In this document: in pieces, positions 17,790-26,686 of the stretch | Numbering within the stretch: position 1 is the stretch's first letter | How the letters are laid out: every line of letters starts with the position of its first letter | NCBI GenBank assembly: GCA_022826385.1 | Contig: JAJDUZ010000014.1 | Coordinates: forward strand, 1-37,597 | Direction: 5' to 3' | DNA from: Silicimonas sp. | GTDB taxonomy: Bacteria > Pseudomonadota > Alphaproteobacteria > Rhodobacterales > Rhodobacteraceae | DNA: 37,597 bases | Position numbers and translations under genes: made by a program | The notes under the pieces: generated by a model | What the model saw: the letters and a program-made list of their open reading frames with translations, nothing else | Database searches by the model: none | What the model was told of the DNA's origin: nothing

Positions 17790-17817
17790 GCCCCGGCGCA
17801 GATCGTCGCACCGGGGC
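17790..17817 (-). terminator. GC-rich hairpin after the ABC binding-protein gene
   Basis: On the minus strand GCCCCGGTGCG pairs with TGCGCCGGGGC (11 bp including two G-U pairs) around an ACGATC loop, 7 bases after the stop of the binding-protein gene. No T run follows. It probably protects the upstream mRNA from 3' decay or attenuates transcription into livH. The 152-base spacer to livH holds no gene that I can see. Confidence 0.5.
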
Positions 17818-17824
17818 CTCTCGC

Positions 17825-18955
17825 TCACATCTTGCAGTCAGCCGCGTAGGCGTCGCTGTGGTTCTCCAGCGCCGTGCCCAGAAGCTTGTTCGTGAAAACA
17901 TCGCCTTCCTTCACGACCTCGCGGGCATAAATCGTCTGCACCGGGTGGTGGTTCGGACCAAACGCAAAGGCGCCGCGCGTGCTGTCGAAATTCGCGGCCC
18001 GCAGGGCCTCGCGGAACGCGTCCGCGTCCGAGATATCCGCCGCACCAATGGCCGAGATCAGCAGGTTCGCCGTGTCAAACCCCTGGCTTGCGTAAAGCGA
18101 CGGCAGGCGTCCGTATTCGGCTTCGAAGCTTGCGACGAAGGCCGCGTTGGTCGCGTTGTCGATGTCCTTGTTCCATTGCGATGTGTTCACAACGCCCAGC
18201 GCCGCATCCCCCACCGCTTGCAGGATGCCCTGATCGAACGAGAAGGCAGGCCCGACGACCGGAAGGTCAACGCCGCTGTCGGCATATTGCTTGAGGAACG
18301 AAATCCCCATGCCGCCCGGCAGGAAGAAGAACACGCTATCGGCGTCGGATGCGCGGATCTGCGCAATCTCGGCGGCATAGTCGGTCTGACCCAATTGCGT
18401 GTAAATCTCGCCCGAGATGTCGCCTTCGAAGAACCGCTTATAGCCCGTCAGCGCGTCCTTGCCCGCGGGATAGTTCGGGGCAAGGATGAAGCTCTTGCCG
18501 AAATCAGCCGTGTTCGCATATGCCCCTGCGGCTTCGTGCAGGTTATCGTTCTGCCAGGCCACGTTGAAATAGTTCGGGTGGCAGCCCTTGCCCGCCAGCG
18601 CCGATGGGCCTGCATTGGGCGAAAGATAGAACTTGCCCTGCGCCGTCACAGACGGAACCACGGCCATGGCAAGGTTCGACCAGATGATGCCGGTCAGCAC
18701 ATCGACTTTTTCCGACTGGATCATCTTGTCGGCCAATTGAACCGCGATGTCGGGTTTGCGCTGATCGTCCTCGATCACGACCTCGATGTCGTCGCGGCCC
18801 GACTGCTTGACTGCCAGCATGAAGCCGTCACGCACATCGATCCCAAGGCCTGCGCCGCCGCCCGAAAGCGTGGTGATCATGCCAACCTTGACCTCGGCCA
18901 TGGCAGCACTGGCCAGAAGTGTTGCGGCCGCAGTGGCCATAAGAAGTGATTTCAT
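17825..18955 (-). CDS. ABC transporter periplasmic substrate-binding protein (family 6, LivJ/K-like)
   Basis: A 376-residue receptor. It has a Sec signal peptide (MKSLLMATAAATLLASAAMA) and then EVKVGMITTLSGGGAGLGIDVRDGFMLA, the type-1 periplasmic-binding fold. IIWSNLAMAVVPSVT, FILAPNYPAGKDAL and the closing ENHSDAYAADCKM follow. Two cysteines (GKGCHPN and ADCKM) may form a disulfide. It resembles binding proteins for aromatic or other non-amino-acid ligands as much as LivJ, so the ligand is left open. A GGGGAGATGG ribosome site precedes ATG 18955. It is the first gene of the liv operon. Confidence 0.9.
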   Translation of the reverse strand: MKSLLMATAAATLLASAAMAEVKVGMITTLSGGGAGLGIDVRDGFMLAVKQSGRDDIEVVIEDDQRKPDIAVQLADKMIQSEKVDVLTGIIWSNLAMAVVPSVTAQGKFYLSPNAGPSALAGKGCHPNYFNVAWQNDNLHEAAGAYANTADFGKSFILAPNYPAGKDALTGYKRFFEGDISGEIYTQLGQTDYAAEIAQIRASDADSVFFFLPGGMGISFLKQYADSGVDLPVVGPAFSFDQGILQAVGDAALGVVNTSQWNKDIDNATNAAFVASFEAEYGRLPSLYASQGFDTANLLISAIGAADISDADAFREALRAANFDSTRGAFAFGPNHHPVQTIYAREVVKEGDVFTNKLLGTALENHSDAYAADCKM

Positions 18956-19057
18956 TGTCCATCTCCCCGTTCTTGTTCCCTGAAAGGAGTACAGGCAGAT
19001 CGGTCAGACCTCAAATATTGAAATGCAGAAACCAGAGCGATTTCTCACAAGACCAGA

Positions 19058-19144
19058 TCCGGAAATTCACCGCAGATACAGCCAGTTCGACCCAAGGATA
19101 GTGAAAATTGGGTCGGGCGCTTTCCGGAAATTCCTGTAAACAGG
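19058..19144 (+). promoter_or_regulatory. Repeat-rich leader of the SLC13 permease gene
   Basis: The 211-base divergent spacer holds an 11-mer, TCCGGAAATTC, twice (19058-19068 and 19123-19133). The second copy lies in a perfect TTTCCGGAAA palindrome. CGACCCAA (19088-19095) and TTGGGTCG (19108-19115) form a perfect 8-bp hairpin. CCTGT-AA-ACAGG forms another inverted repeat at 19133-19144, just before the ribosome site GGGAGG (19157-19162). The 11-mer looks like a repeated operator and the hairpins could act in the RNA leader. Function is inferred. Confidence 0.45.
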
Positions 19145-19166
19145 TCTTGAGAGGATGGGAGGACAT

Positions 19167-21050
19167 ATGCCAGCGCTGGAACTTACCTTCGAAATGATGG
19201 TTGTCCTTGGTCTGCTGGCGACGACCGTTGCCCTCTTCGTCACCGAAGTGTTCCGCATCGATTTCACCGCGATCCTCGTGATGCTGTCGCTTGGCCTGCT
19301 GTCGCAATTGCCAGGGCTTTCGAACCTGGCCGACCCCGAACAGTTGTTCGGGGGCTTCGCGTCGAACGCGGTGATTTCGATCATCGCCGTGATGATCATC
19401 GGCGCCGGGCTCGACAAGACTGGCATCATGAGCCGGGTGGCGAGCCTGATCCTGAAATATGGCGGTTCGTCCGAGGGGCGGATCATTCCCATTGTTTCGG
19501 GCGCGGTCGGTTTCATCTCGTCTTTCATGCAGAATGTGGGCGCCGCGGCGTTGTTCCTGCCGGTGATGAGCCGAATATCGCTCCGCACCCAGATCCCGCT
19601 CAGCCGGTTGCTGATGCCGATGGGCTTTTGCGCCATTCTTGGCGGGACGATGACAATGGTCGGGTCGTCTCCCCTGATCCTCCTGAACGACTTGATCGTC
19701 GCGGCCAACGCCACGATGCCCGATGGTCAAACGATCGAGACCTTCGACCTCTTCGACGTGACACCGATCGGTTTGGCGCTGGTGACGTCGGGGATCCTCT
19801 ATTTCGTGTTGTTCGGCCGCTTTGTCCTGCCCAGCCGCACGCGCGAGAACGGGACAAGGGCGAAGTCGGTCAAGGCATACATGCGCGACCTCTATGGCAT
19901 TCACACCGACATGTTCGAGGTGGAAATCCCGCTGGGCAGCACGCTGGACCATATCGTGATGGCGGACGCGATGCAGATGTATCACTTCCACATCGTCGCC
20001 TCGTATTACCAAGGCGAGAAGTTCTTCCTGCCCCCCGCCGATACTACGACCATTACCGCGCCCTGCCGCCTCGTGATCCTTGGCGAAAAGCGCGAGGTTG
20101 AACGCATGGTCGAGGACCATGTGGGCCGGGTGCTGCCCAGTCTTGATATCTTTGCCGAGGATTATGCGCCAACGGTCGCGGGCATGGCCGAGGTTGTTAT
20201 TCCGCCGGGGTCAGACGTGATCGGCAAATGTCCGATCGATCTCGAGTTGCGGCGGGTCTATGGCTTCTCGGTCGTGGCCATCCACCGCGGTGGTGAAACG
20301 CTCAGCCTCGTGGAGACCGAAGATCACGAACCGACCCGCATCGGGTTGGAGCCTTTGCGCGCAGGCGATACGATGGTTGGCCTGACGCGGTGGGACCGAT
20401 TGGTGAAGCTGACACAGGACCGGGATTTCGTCGTCGTCACGCAGGGCTTCCCGCGCGACGAATTGCGCCCGCAAAAGGTCGTCCATGCCGCGGTGTTTTT
20501 CCTGATTGCGCTGTTCCTGATCCTCTTCACCGATGTGCGGCTGTCGCTCTGCCTTCTGACCGGCGCGGCAGGCATGATCCTGACCCGTGTGTTGTCCATC
20601 GAAGAAGCCTACGAGGCGGTCAGCTGGTCAACGATCTTCCTATTGGCCAGTCTCATTCCGCTTGGACAAGCGGTGCAGAACACCGGCACGGCGGAATGGA
20701 TCGCACAACAGATCCTGGCCCTTTTGGACGGCGTGCCGATCTTTGGGCTGCAGGTGGGCGTCGCCGTCCTTGCGACCGGGTTTACCCTTGTCATGTCGAA
20801 TGTCGGCGCGACCGTGCTGCTGGTGCCGCTGGCCATCTCGATTGCCGTCGCCGCCGGAGGCGATCCGGCCCTCTTCGCGCTGACCGTGGCGATTGCGACG
20901 TCGAATTCGTTCCTGATCCCAACACATCAGGTGAATGCGCTGATCATGGGGCCTGCCGGCTATAAGGTGTCGGACTTCATCCGCAGCGGCGGAATCATGA
21001 CGATCCTCTTCCTTGTGGTGTCGATGACCGTCATGGCGCTGTTCTATTAG
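19167..21050 (+). CDS. SLC13 (DASS) family anion permease with two RCK_C/TrkA-C domains
   Basis: A 627-residue sodium/anion-coupled permease. The N-terminal membrane half (about 1-215) contains GGFASNAVISIIAVMIIGAGLDKTG and SSFMQNVGAAALFLPV, with the SxxxxVGA-type substrate/ion loop. A cytosolic insert (about 215-420) holds two TrkA-C regions, FEVEIPLGSTLDH and AEVVIPPGSDVIGKCPIDLELRRVYG. The second half (about 435-627) repeats the fold with TFTLVMSNVGATVLLVPLAISIA. Relatives carry dicarboxylates, sulfate or other anions. ATG 19167 was chosen for its GGGAGG site. It ends in a 4-base overlap with the convergent SDR gene, and may import the substrate of the hyu cluster, which is inference. Confidence 0.88.
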   Translation: MPALELTFEMMVVLGLLATTVALFVTEVFRIDFTAILVMLSLGLLSQLPGLSNLADPEQLFGGFASNAVISIIAVMIIGAGLDKTGIMSRVASLILKYGGSSEGRIIPIVSGAVGFISSFMQNVGAAALFLPVMSRISLRTQIPLSRLLMPMGFCAILGGTMTMVGSSPLILLNDLIVAANATMPDGQTIETFDLFDVTPIGLALVTSGILYFVLFGRFVLPSRTRENGTRAKSVKAYMRDLYGIHTDMFEVEIPLGSTLDHIVMADAMQMYHFHIVASYYQGEKFFLPPADTTTITAPCRLVILGEKREVERMVEDHVGRVLPSLDIFAEDYAPTVAGMAEVVIPPGSDVIGKCPIDLELRRVYGFSVVAIHRGGETLSLVETEDHEPTRIGLEPLRAGDTMVGLTRWDRLVKLTQDRDFVVVTQGFPRDELRPQKVVHAAVFFLIALFLILFTDVRLSLCLLTGAAGMILTRVLSIEEAYEAVSWSTIFLLASLIPLGQAVQNTGTAEWIAQQILALLDGVPIFGLQVGVAVLATGFTLVMSNVGATVLLVPLAISIAVAAGGDPALFALTVAIATSNSFLIPTHQVNALIMGPAGYKVSDFIRSGGIMTILFLVVSMTVMALFY

Positions 21051-21748
21051 ACGGCGCGCGTGATCCCGCCATCGACGCGAATGTTTTGCCCGGTGATGTA
21101 AGCACCGCCCGGCCCCGCCAGAAATGCCACAACACTGGCGATCTCGCCCAGCGACGAGCCATAGCGCCCCATCGGGATTTGCGCGCGGAACTCCTCTTTC
21201 TCGGGCAGACTGTCGATGAACCCCGGCAGGACGTTGTTCATTCGGATATTCTCGGCGGCATACTTGTCGGCGAAAAGCTTGGCGAACGAGGCAAGCCCTG
21301 CCCGCATCACGCCCGAGGTCGGGAAAACCGGGTTCGGCTCGAAGGCTGCAAAGGTCGAGATGTTGATGATCGCGCCACCGCCCTGTTCCTGCATGATCGG
21401 CGTGACCAGACGGGTCGGGCGAACTGCGTTCAGAAAATAGACCTCCATCCCTTCGTGCCAATCGTCATCGCTAAGGTCGAGGATGGGCGCGCGCGGCCCG
21501 TGACCGGCCGAGTTCACCAGCACATCGATGCGCCCCCAGTGGCTCATTGCGGCATCGACCAGTTTCTGAAGGTCGTCGTCCGAACGGTTGGTGCCCGTCA
21601 CGCCCACACCGCCAAGCTCGCGTGCCAACGCCTCGCCCTTGCCCGAGGATGAGAGAATCCCGACCTCGAAACCATCCGCCGCCAGAGCCCGCGCGCTGTC
21701 GGCCCCCATGCCGGAGCCACCGGCTGTGATCAGGGCTACTTTTTCCAT
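21047..21748 (-). CDS. SDR family protein lacking the canonical YxxxK catalytic pair
   Basis: A 233-residue Rossmann protein. The cofactor loop reads TAGGSGMG and VLVNSAG is present as in classical short-chain dehydrogenases, followed by INISTFAAFEP. Where the family has YxxxK the sequence reads FPTSGVMRAGLASFAKL, so Tyr aligns with Phe and Lys with Gly. The C-terminal RMNNVLPGFIDSLP and ITGQNIRVDGGITRAV are conserved. It may use another catalytic scheme or only bind cofactor. It starts at ATG 21748 with GGAGGACAG upstream, 12 bases after hyuB, so it is the last gene of the LysR-hyuA-hyuB operon. Confidence 0.85.
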   Translation of the reverse strand: MEKVALITAGGSGMGADSARALAADGFEVGILSSSGKGEALARELGGVGVTGTNRSDDDLQKLVDAAMSHWGRIDVLVNSAGHGPRAPILDLSDDDWHEGMEVYFLNAVRPTRLVTPIMQEQGGGAIINISTFAAFEPNPVFPTSGVMRAGLASFAKLFADKYAAENIRMNNVLPGFIDSLPEKEEFRAQIPMGRYGSSLGEIASVVAFLAGPGGAYITGQNIRVDGGITRAV

Positions 21749-21760
21749 CTCTGTCCTCCG

Positions 21761-23464
21761 TCAGATATCTTCACCGCGCCGCGCTGCCGCGGTTGCTTCG
21801 GCAATGTCGTCAGCACCCAGACCATAGTCGCGCGCGGCCACTTCTTCTGAAATGTATTCGCGCGCAAGGTCGCGCTTCACAGCCGCCACGTCGCGGTCGG
21901 ACGGGTCGCCATACCCACCGCCGCCCGGGAAGGCCATGTTCACACGGCCACCATGCGGCACGAATTGCTTGCCTTTGACACGCATCGCCGCGCCATCGTC
22001 GCGTGCGATCAGGGTCGGCGCGCCCGGCTGCCCGTCCCGCCGCCCGCGCGCCGGGTGCGCGCCGCGGTCGAACATGGCCTGAATGTCGAACTCGTGCCCC
22101 TCCATCGCGCCGACCTCCATGAACTGGCCCAAGCCACCGCGCATCCGGCCTGCCCCGCCACTGTCGGCGCGCAGCTCCTTGCACCAGATGATTACCGGGC
22201 CCGCATGTTCGGTCGCCTCGATCGGCATGGTCATCACGCCCGAGGGGAAGGCCGTGGCATTCAGACCGTCAAATTCGGGCCGCGCCCCCGATCCGCCCGA
22301 GTTGAAGGTCAGCACCTCGGACCGCCGCGCGTCATCAGGCGCAGGCGCATCCGTCCGGGGTCGCAGCGACACCTGAAAATTGCAGAGGCACCCCGCCCCT
22401 TCGGCCGGAACCAATCCCGGCACGATCTTATCGAACGCATCATACACGGCGTCCGGCACGAAATGCCCGACGATATGACGAAGCGCGACCGGGGCCGGAT
22501 GCACTGCGTTGACGATCGTGTTCTCGGGCGCTGTCACCTCGAACGGCGCAAGCGACGCCGCGTTGTTCGGGATCTCGGGCGCGACCGCCACTTTCAAAGC
22601 GTAACAGGCATAGGCCTTGGTATAGACCATCGGGCAATTGATGCCCTTCTTGTCGACGCCCGACGTCCCGGTGAAGTCGGTGACGATCCGGTCCTGCTCG
22701 ACCCGAACGTTGACCCGCAGCGTGATCGGCGTGTCGAACCCGTCGACCGTCATCTCGCCCGACGCCTCGGCCCGCGGCAGGGCCGCGATCCGCTCCAGCG
22801 TCGCCCGGCGCGAATTCTCGAGAATGAACGTTGCGATCTCGTCCAGATCGTCCAGACCGAACTCGTCCATCATGTCGATCAGGCGTCGGTGTCCGATCTC
22901 GTTGCACGAGGCCAGCGCATAAATGTCCCCGATCAACTGGTCCGGCTCGCGTACATTGCCGCGAATGATCCGCACCAGCGTGTCATCCACCTCGCCCCCG
23001 GCGGCGAACTTCATGATCGGAATATAGAGCCCCTCCTCATAGACCGACTGCCCATCGGCCCCGAAGCCGCGTCCGCCAATGTCGACCACATGCGCCGTGC
23101 AGGCAAAGAACCCGACCAGCACACCGTTGCGGAAGGACGGCGTGACCATGGTGATGTCATGCAGATGCCCCGTCCCTTCCCACGGGTCGTTGGTGATATA
23201 GACATCGCCATTGGCCATGTTCTGCCGCCCGATCCGGCGAATGAAATGCGCCACTGCATCCGCCATGGCGTTGACATGCCCCGGCGTGCCCGTGACTGCC
23301 TGCGCCAGCATGTTGCCCTTGGCGTCATAGACCCCGGCCGAGAGATCGCCCGCCTCGCGCACACTTGTCGAAAATGCCGTGCGCACAAGCGCTTGCGCCT
23401 GCTCTTCGACCACTGAAATCAGACGGTTCCACATCACCTGATAGGCCACATCCGAGCGGGTCAT
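21761..23464 (-). CDS. hyuB: Hydantoinase B / 5-oxoprolinase beta-type subunit
   Basis: HyuB is the partner of HyuA in ATP-dependent opening of cyclic amides (N-methylhydantoin, 5-oxoproline) or in acetone/acetophenone-carboxylase-like enzymes. The 567-residue protein begins DVAYQVMWNRLISVVEEQAQALVRTAFS. It then shows GHVNAMADAV, NDPWEGTGHLHDITMVTP, DIGGRGFGADGQSVYEEGLYIP and MRGGLGQFMEVGA, and it closes with GGRVNMAFPGGGGYGDP. All are family landmarks. The open frame extends upstream, but ATG 23464 overlaps the hyuA stop (ATGA) and starts at the family N-terminus. Substrate unknown. Confidence 0.92.
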   Translation of the reverse strand: MTRSDVAYQVMWNRLISVVEEQAQALVRTAFSTSVREAGDLSAGVYDAKGNMLAQAVTGTPGHVNAMADAVAHFIRRIGRQNMANGDVYITNDPWEGTGHLHDITMVTPSFRNGVLVGFFACTAHVVDIGGRGFGADGQSVYEEGLYIPIMKFAAGGEVDDTLVRIIRGNVREPDQLIGDIYALASCNEIGHRRLIDMMDEFGLDDLDEIATFILENSRRATLERIAALPRAEASGEMTVDGFDTPITLRVNVRVEQDRIVTDFTGTSGVDKKGINCPMVYTKAYACYALKVAVAPEIPNNAASLAPFEVTAPENTIVNAVHPAPVALRHIVGHFVPDAVYDAFDKIVPGLVPAEGAGCLCNFQVSLRPRTDAPAPDDARRSEVLTFNSGGSGARPEFDGLNATAFPSGVMTMPIEATEHAGPVIIWCKELRADSGGAGRMRGGLGQFMEVGAMEGHEFDIQAMFDRGAHPARGRRDGQPGAPTLIARDDGAAMRVKGKQFVPHGGRVNMAFPGGGGYGDPSDRDVAAVKRDLAREYISEEVAARDYGLGADDIAEATAAARRGEDI

Positions 23465-25548
23465 GCCGTGTCTCCCTTGCGTCTTACGTCGATGCACCCA
23501 TCCGCCTGCCCGATGGCGCGGCGGCTGGCCGGTACTATGATGGTGGTCTCGTCTTCGGTGATCGCGGCAGGGCCTTCGACCGACACACCGACGGTCATTG
23601 ATGCGCGCGCCACGTGGCCTGCCTCCATGACCCGGCCTTCCGCCGGATCGAACAAACTGCGGTCGCCAAGCGCGGCGGCCACCCCGGCCCCGTCCGTCTC
23701 GACAATCGGGGCCACGTCCTCGGGCGGGGTTGTCGCGTTCACCGACCAGACGGTGATCTCGATATCCATGCCCGCCACCGCACGGCCAAAGAGCTTGACG
23801 TATTCCTCTTCGAACCGCGCCTTGAAGACATCCACCGACGGCGACATGGCCTGCGCCTCGGTCAACGGAATGGGAATTTCCCAGCCTTGCCCGGTATAGC
23901 GCATATAGACCTTGAACTCGGACAGGATCGGGCTCTCTGCGTCGCAGGAGCGCACGAACGCGGTCGCCTCGGACTGCAGCTGCCCTAGCAGCTTGGTAAT
24001 GGCGTCCGCATCGAAGTTGCTGAGCTTCATATAGACCGAGCGGTTGGCCTCGAAGCTGAACGGCGCCCGCAAGAACCCGATGGCCGAGCCGACACCCGCC
24101 CCCGGCGGCACCAGCAGGCGGTCGATCCCAAGTTTCTCGCAAAGACGCCCCGCATGCAGGGGCGCTGCGCCACCGAAGGCGATCATCGTATAACCACTCA
24201 GATCCTCGCCATTTTCGACGGCATGGACACGGGCGGCATTGGCCATGTTTTCATCCACGACCTCGGCCACGCCAAAGGCCGCCTCCATTGCGTCCATGCC
24301 CAACGTCTCGCCCACATGTGCCGACAAGGCGCGTTCCGACGCGTCCGCGTGCAGCTTGATCGAGCCACCGGCGAAGTTGTCGGGGTCGAGCTTGCCCAGA
24401 ACCAGATCGGCATCCGTGACACCCGGTCGCTCTCCGCCCCGCCCGTAGCATGCTGGACCCGGCTCGGACCCGGCGCTTTCAGGACCGACGCGGATCTGGC
24501 GCATCCTGTCGACATGCGCCAGCGAACCACCACCTGCCCCAATTTCGACCATGTCGATCACCGGGATCGAAATCGGCATGCCCGAACCTTTCTTGAACCG
24601 ATAGCTGCGCGCGACTTCGAACACGCGCGCCGTCTTCGGCGTACGGTTCTTGATCAGGCAGATCTTGGCCGTTGTCCCACCCATGTCGAAACTCAACGCC
24701 TTGTCGATGCCGTACCGCGCCGCGATATGCGCCGCGAAGACCGCCCCGCCTGCCGGGCCGCTTTCCACAAGGCGCACCGGGAAGTTCGCGGCGTTATCAA
24801 GCGAGATAATCCCGCCGCCCGAATGCATCAGGAAGATCGGGCATGCGGCGCCTTCGTCCCGCAGCCGCCCCTCGAGACGCCCCAGATAGGACGCCATCAA
24901 CGGCTTGATATAGGCGTTCGCCACAACCGTGTTGAACCGTTCGTATTCCCGCATCTGCGGGCTGACCTCGGACGAGATCGAAACGCTGACCTCCGGCAGA
25001 CGCTCGCGCAGCCGGTCCCGGATCGCCTGTTCGTGACCCGGGTTCAGATAGGAATGGATCAACCCGACCGCGACGCTTTCGAACCCCGCAAAAGCAATCC
25101 GGTCGATCACCGCGTCGACCTCATCCATGTCGAGGCCGATCATCACCTCGCCCTTTGCGTTCACCCGTTCGGCCACGGTGAAGCGACATTGTCGCGGCAA
25201 CAGGGGTTCGGGAAGGGTCAGGTTCAGATCGTATTGCTCGAAGCGGCTCTCGGTCCGCATTTCGATGACGTCGCGGAAGCCCTTGGAGGTGATCAGCGCA
25301 GTCTTCGCGCCACGCCGTTCGATCAAGGCGTTGGTCGCAAGCGTCGTGCCGTGAATGATCTGGGCGATGGCGCCGGGCGCGATCCCGGCCTTCTCGCAGA
25401 CTTGGTGCATGCCCTCGATAATCGCGTTCTCTGGCGCGGCATAGGTCGTCAGCACCTTGGTCGAGGTCAGTGTGCCGCCTTGCTCCAGCACGACATCAGT
25501 AAAAGTCCCACCGATATCCACGCCCAACCTTGCCGATGGCTTTGTCAT
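23461..25548 (-). CDS. hyuA: Hydantoinase A / 5-oxoprolinase alpha-type subunit
   Basis: HyuA carries the actin-like ATPase part of the hydantoinase/oxoprolinase complex. The 695-residue protein opens with LGVDIGGTFTDVVLEQGG (phosphate-binding loop near residue 10) and shows QIIHGTTLATNALIERRGAKTALIT. The core has LMHSGGGIISLDNAANFPVRLVESGPAGG, SFDMGGTTAKICLI and IGAGGGSLAHVD. The C-terminal domain ends with EGPAAITEDETTIIVP. ATG 25548 has AAGGTG seven bases upstream; a GTG three codons earlier is less likely. It lies 86 bases downstream of the LysR gene on the same strand, a gap that could hold its own promoter. Confidence 0.93.
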   Translation of the reverse strand: MTKPSARLGVDIGGTFTDVVLEQGGTLTSTKVLTTYAAPENAIIEGMHQVCEKAGIAPGAIAQIIHGTTLATNALIERRGAKTALITSKGFRDVIEMRTESRFEQYDLNLTLPEPLLPRQCRFTVAERVNAKGEVMIGLDMDEVDAVIDRIAFAGFESVAVGLIHSYLNPGHEQAIRDRLRERLPEVSVSISSEVSPQMREYERFNTVVANAYIKPLMASYLGRLEGRLRDEGAACPIFLMHSGGGIISLDNAANFPVRLVESGPAGGAVFAAHIAARYGIDKALSFDMGGTTAKICLIKNRTPKTARVFEVARSYRFKKGSGMPISIPVIDMVEIGAGGGSLAHVDRMRQIRVGPESAGSEPGPACYGRGGERPGVTDADLVLGKLDPDNFAGGSIKLHADASERALSAHVGETLGMDAMEAAFGVAEVVDENMANAARVHAVENGEDLSGYTMIAFGGAAPLHAGRLCEKLGIDRLLVPPGAGVGSAIGFLRAPFSFEANRSVYMKLSNFDADAITKLLGQLQSEATAFVRSCDAESPILSEFKVYMRYTGQGWEIPIPLTEAQAMSPSVDVFKARFEEEYVKLFGRAVAGMDIEITVWSVNATTPPEDVAPIVETDGAGVAAALGDRSLFDPAEGRVMEAGHVARASMTVGVSVEGPAAITEDETTIIVPASRRAIGQADGCIDVRRKGDTA

Positions 25549-25634
25549 GCCGCTCACCTTACCCCTGACGCATCAAGACGGATGCTGTCGCAATAAACGT
25601 CACGACGCCCGGATTTCAAAATTCATTCTTGCTG

Positions 25635-26558
25635 TCAGGATGATAACTTTTTTTTATTCTCGTACTCCAGCGCAACCTCATGCGCCATACTTGCCATATC
25701 GGCCACGAAACGTGGGGCTCTCTTGGCATCAAAACGCGCGAAGAACTCCAGCGGTGCGGGCTCCCATGGCGGGTCAAGCTCGACCAGTTCGCCGGCCGCA
25801 ACAGCAGCCTCGAACAAAGGCTTCGGAAGCAGCGCGACCCCCATGTCATCGACCGCCATCCCAAGCGCCGACGAGAGGCTGCTGGAATGCACGATCTGGT
25901 CCGCCCGCAGCCCCTTGCTTTCAAGATGCCTGCGCAAAGCGACCGAGGCCCGCGTGTGACGTCCATGCGTCAGGATACCCTCCGCAAAAATCTGCGCGAC
26001 CGTTGGCGACGCACCCAGCAGGTCCGCTTTCTCGGGCGTCGCAACCCAGCCATATCGGCAGCTTCCAAGCAGGATAAGACCGGTCGGCTCGGTGCGAAAA
26101 GGCCCGGTCAGAATTGCCAAATCCAACTGGCCTGCGGTTAGGTGGTTTTCGATCTCATAGGCCAGATCAACGGTCAACTCGACCCGGATGGCCGGATAGT
26201 TCGCTTTCACCTGGCGCAGAAACGCATGCAACCATGTCGCCGCAACCAGTTCGGTGACGCCAAGGCGCAGACGGTCCTCGATCAGGTCCTGCCGACCTGC
26301 CGTATCCAAGAGCGCTTCCGCTGCCAACAACACCTGACGCGCGGCGGCAAGCACCTCGTCCCCCTTCTCTGTCAGCTGAACCGAGCCCGCATCCCGGTGC
26401 ATCAACACGACACCCAACGTCTCCTCCATCGCGGCAATCCGGACCGAGATATTGGGCTGCGTCGTCCCCAACGCTGCGGCGGCCTTCCGGAACGTGCCGG
26501 TATCGGCGACCGACACAAGCGCCTCCATCTGCTTGAGGGTGATCTTGCTTTTGATCAT
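25635..26558 (-). CDS. LysR family transcriptional regulator
   Basis: A 307-residue LysR regulator. The N-terminal winged helix-turn-helix covers about residues 7-66 (TLKQMEALVSVADTGTFRKAAAALGTTQPNISVRIAAMEETLG). The effector-binding domain runs from about 92 to 300. It is read in the same direction as hyuA-hyuB-SDR, directly upstream, instead of the more common divergent layout, and it shares a 128-base spacer with the plus-strand FMN oxidoreductase. It probably controls the hyu operon and possibly the divergent gene; the effector is unknown. Near its 3' end the gene has an A8 run (minus strand) that could slip, with a stop four codons later. Confidence 0.92.
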   Translation of the reverse strand: MIKSKITLKQMEALVSVADTGTFRKAAAALGTTQPNISVRIAAMEETLGVVLMHRDAGSVQLTEKGDEVLAAARQVLLAAEALLDTAGRQDLIEDRLRLGVTELVAATWLHAFLRQVKANYPAIRVELTVDLAYEIENHLTAGQLDLAILTGPFRTEPTGLILLGSCRYGWVATPEKADLLGASPTVAQIFAEGILTHGRHTRASVALRRHLESKGLRADQIVHSSSLSSALGMAVDDMGVALLPKPLFEAAVAAGELVELDPPWEPAPLEFFARFDAKRAPRFVADMASMAHEVALEYENKKKLSS

Positions 26559-26562
26559 GGCG

Positions 26563-26581
26563 GAAGTATTGAATAAACTTC
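26563..26581. promoter_or_regulatory. Candidate LysR autoregulatory site
   Basis: GAAGTATTGAATAAACTTC is an interrupted inverted repeat (GAAGT / ACTTC, 9-base AT-rich centre) four bases upstream of the LysR start, in the divergent spacer. LysR proteins bind such AT-centred dyads next to their own genes. The arms are short and the T-N11-A rule is not exactly met. Confidence 0.35.
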
Positions 26582-26686
26582 TCTGATCCTCAACCTCACA
26601 CGCGGATCACGCATTCTAGGGTTGCGCTGCCTTCTGATTGGGGCAGTCTGACACCCATTATGTTCGGCATTCTTCCAGGAGACGTC

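Noticed and set aside
25640-25665. A8 run near the LysR 3' end as a programmed frameshift site
   Set aside because: Only a few codons follow and a shift would not extend the protein into any known domain.
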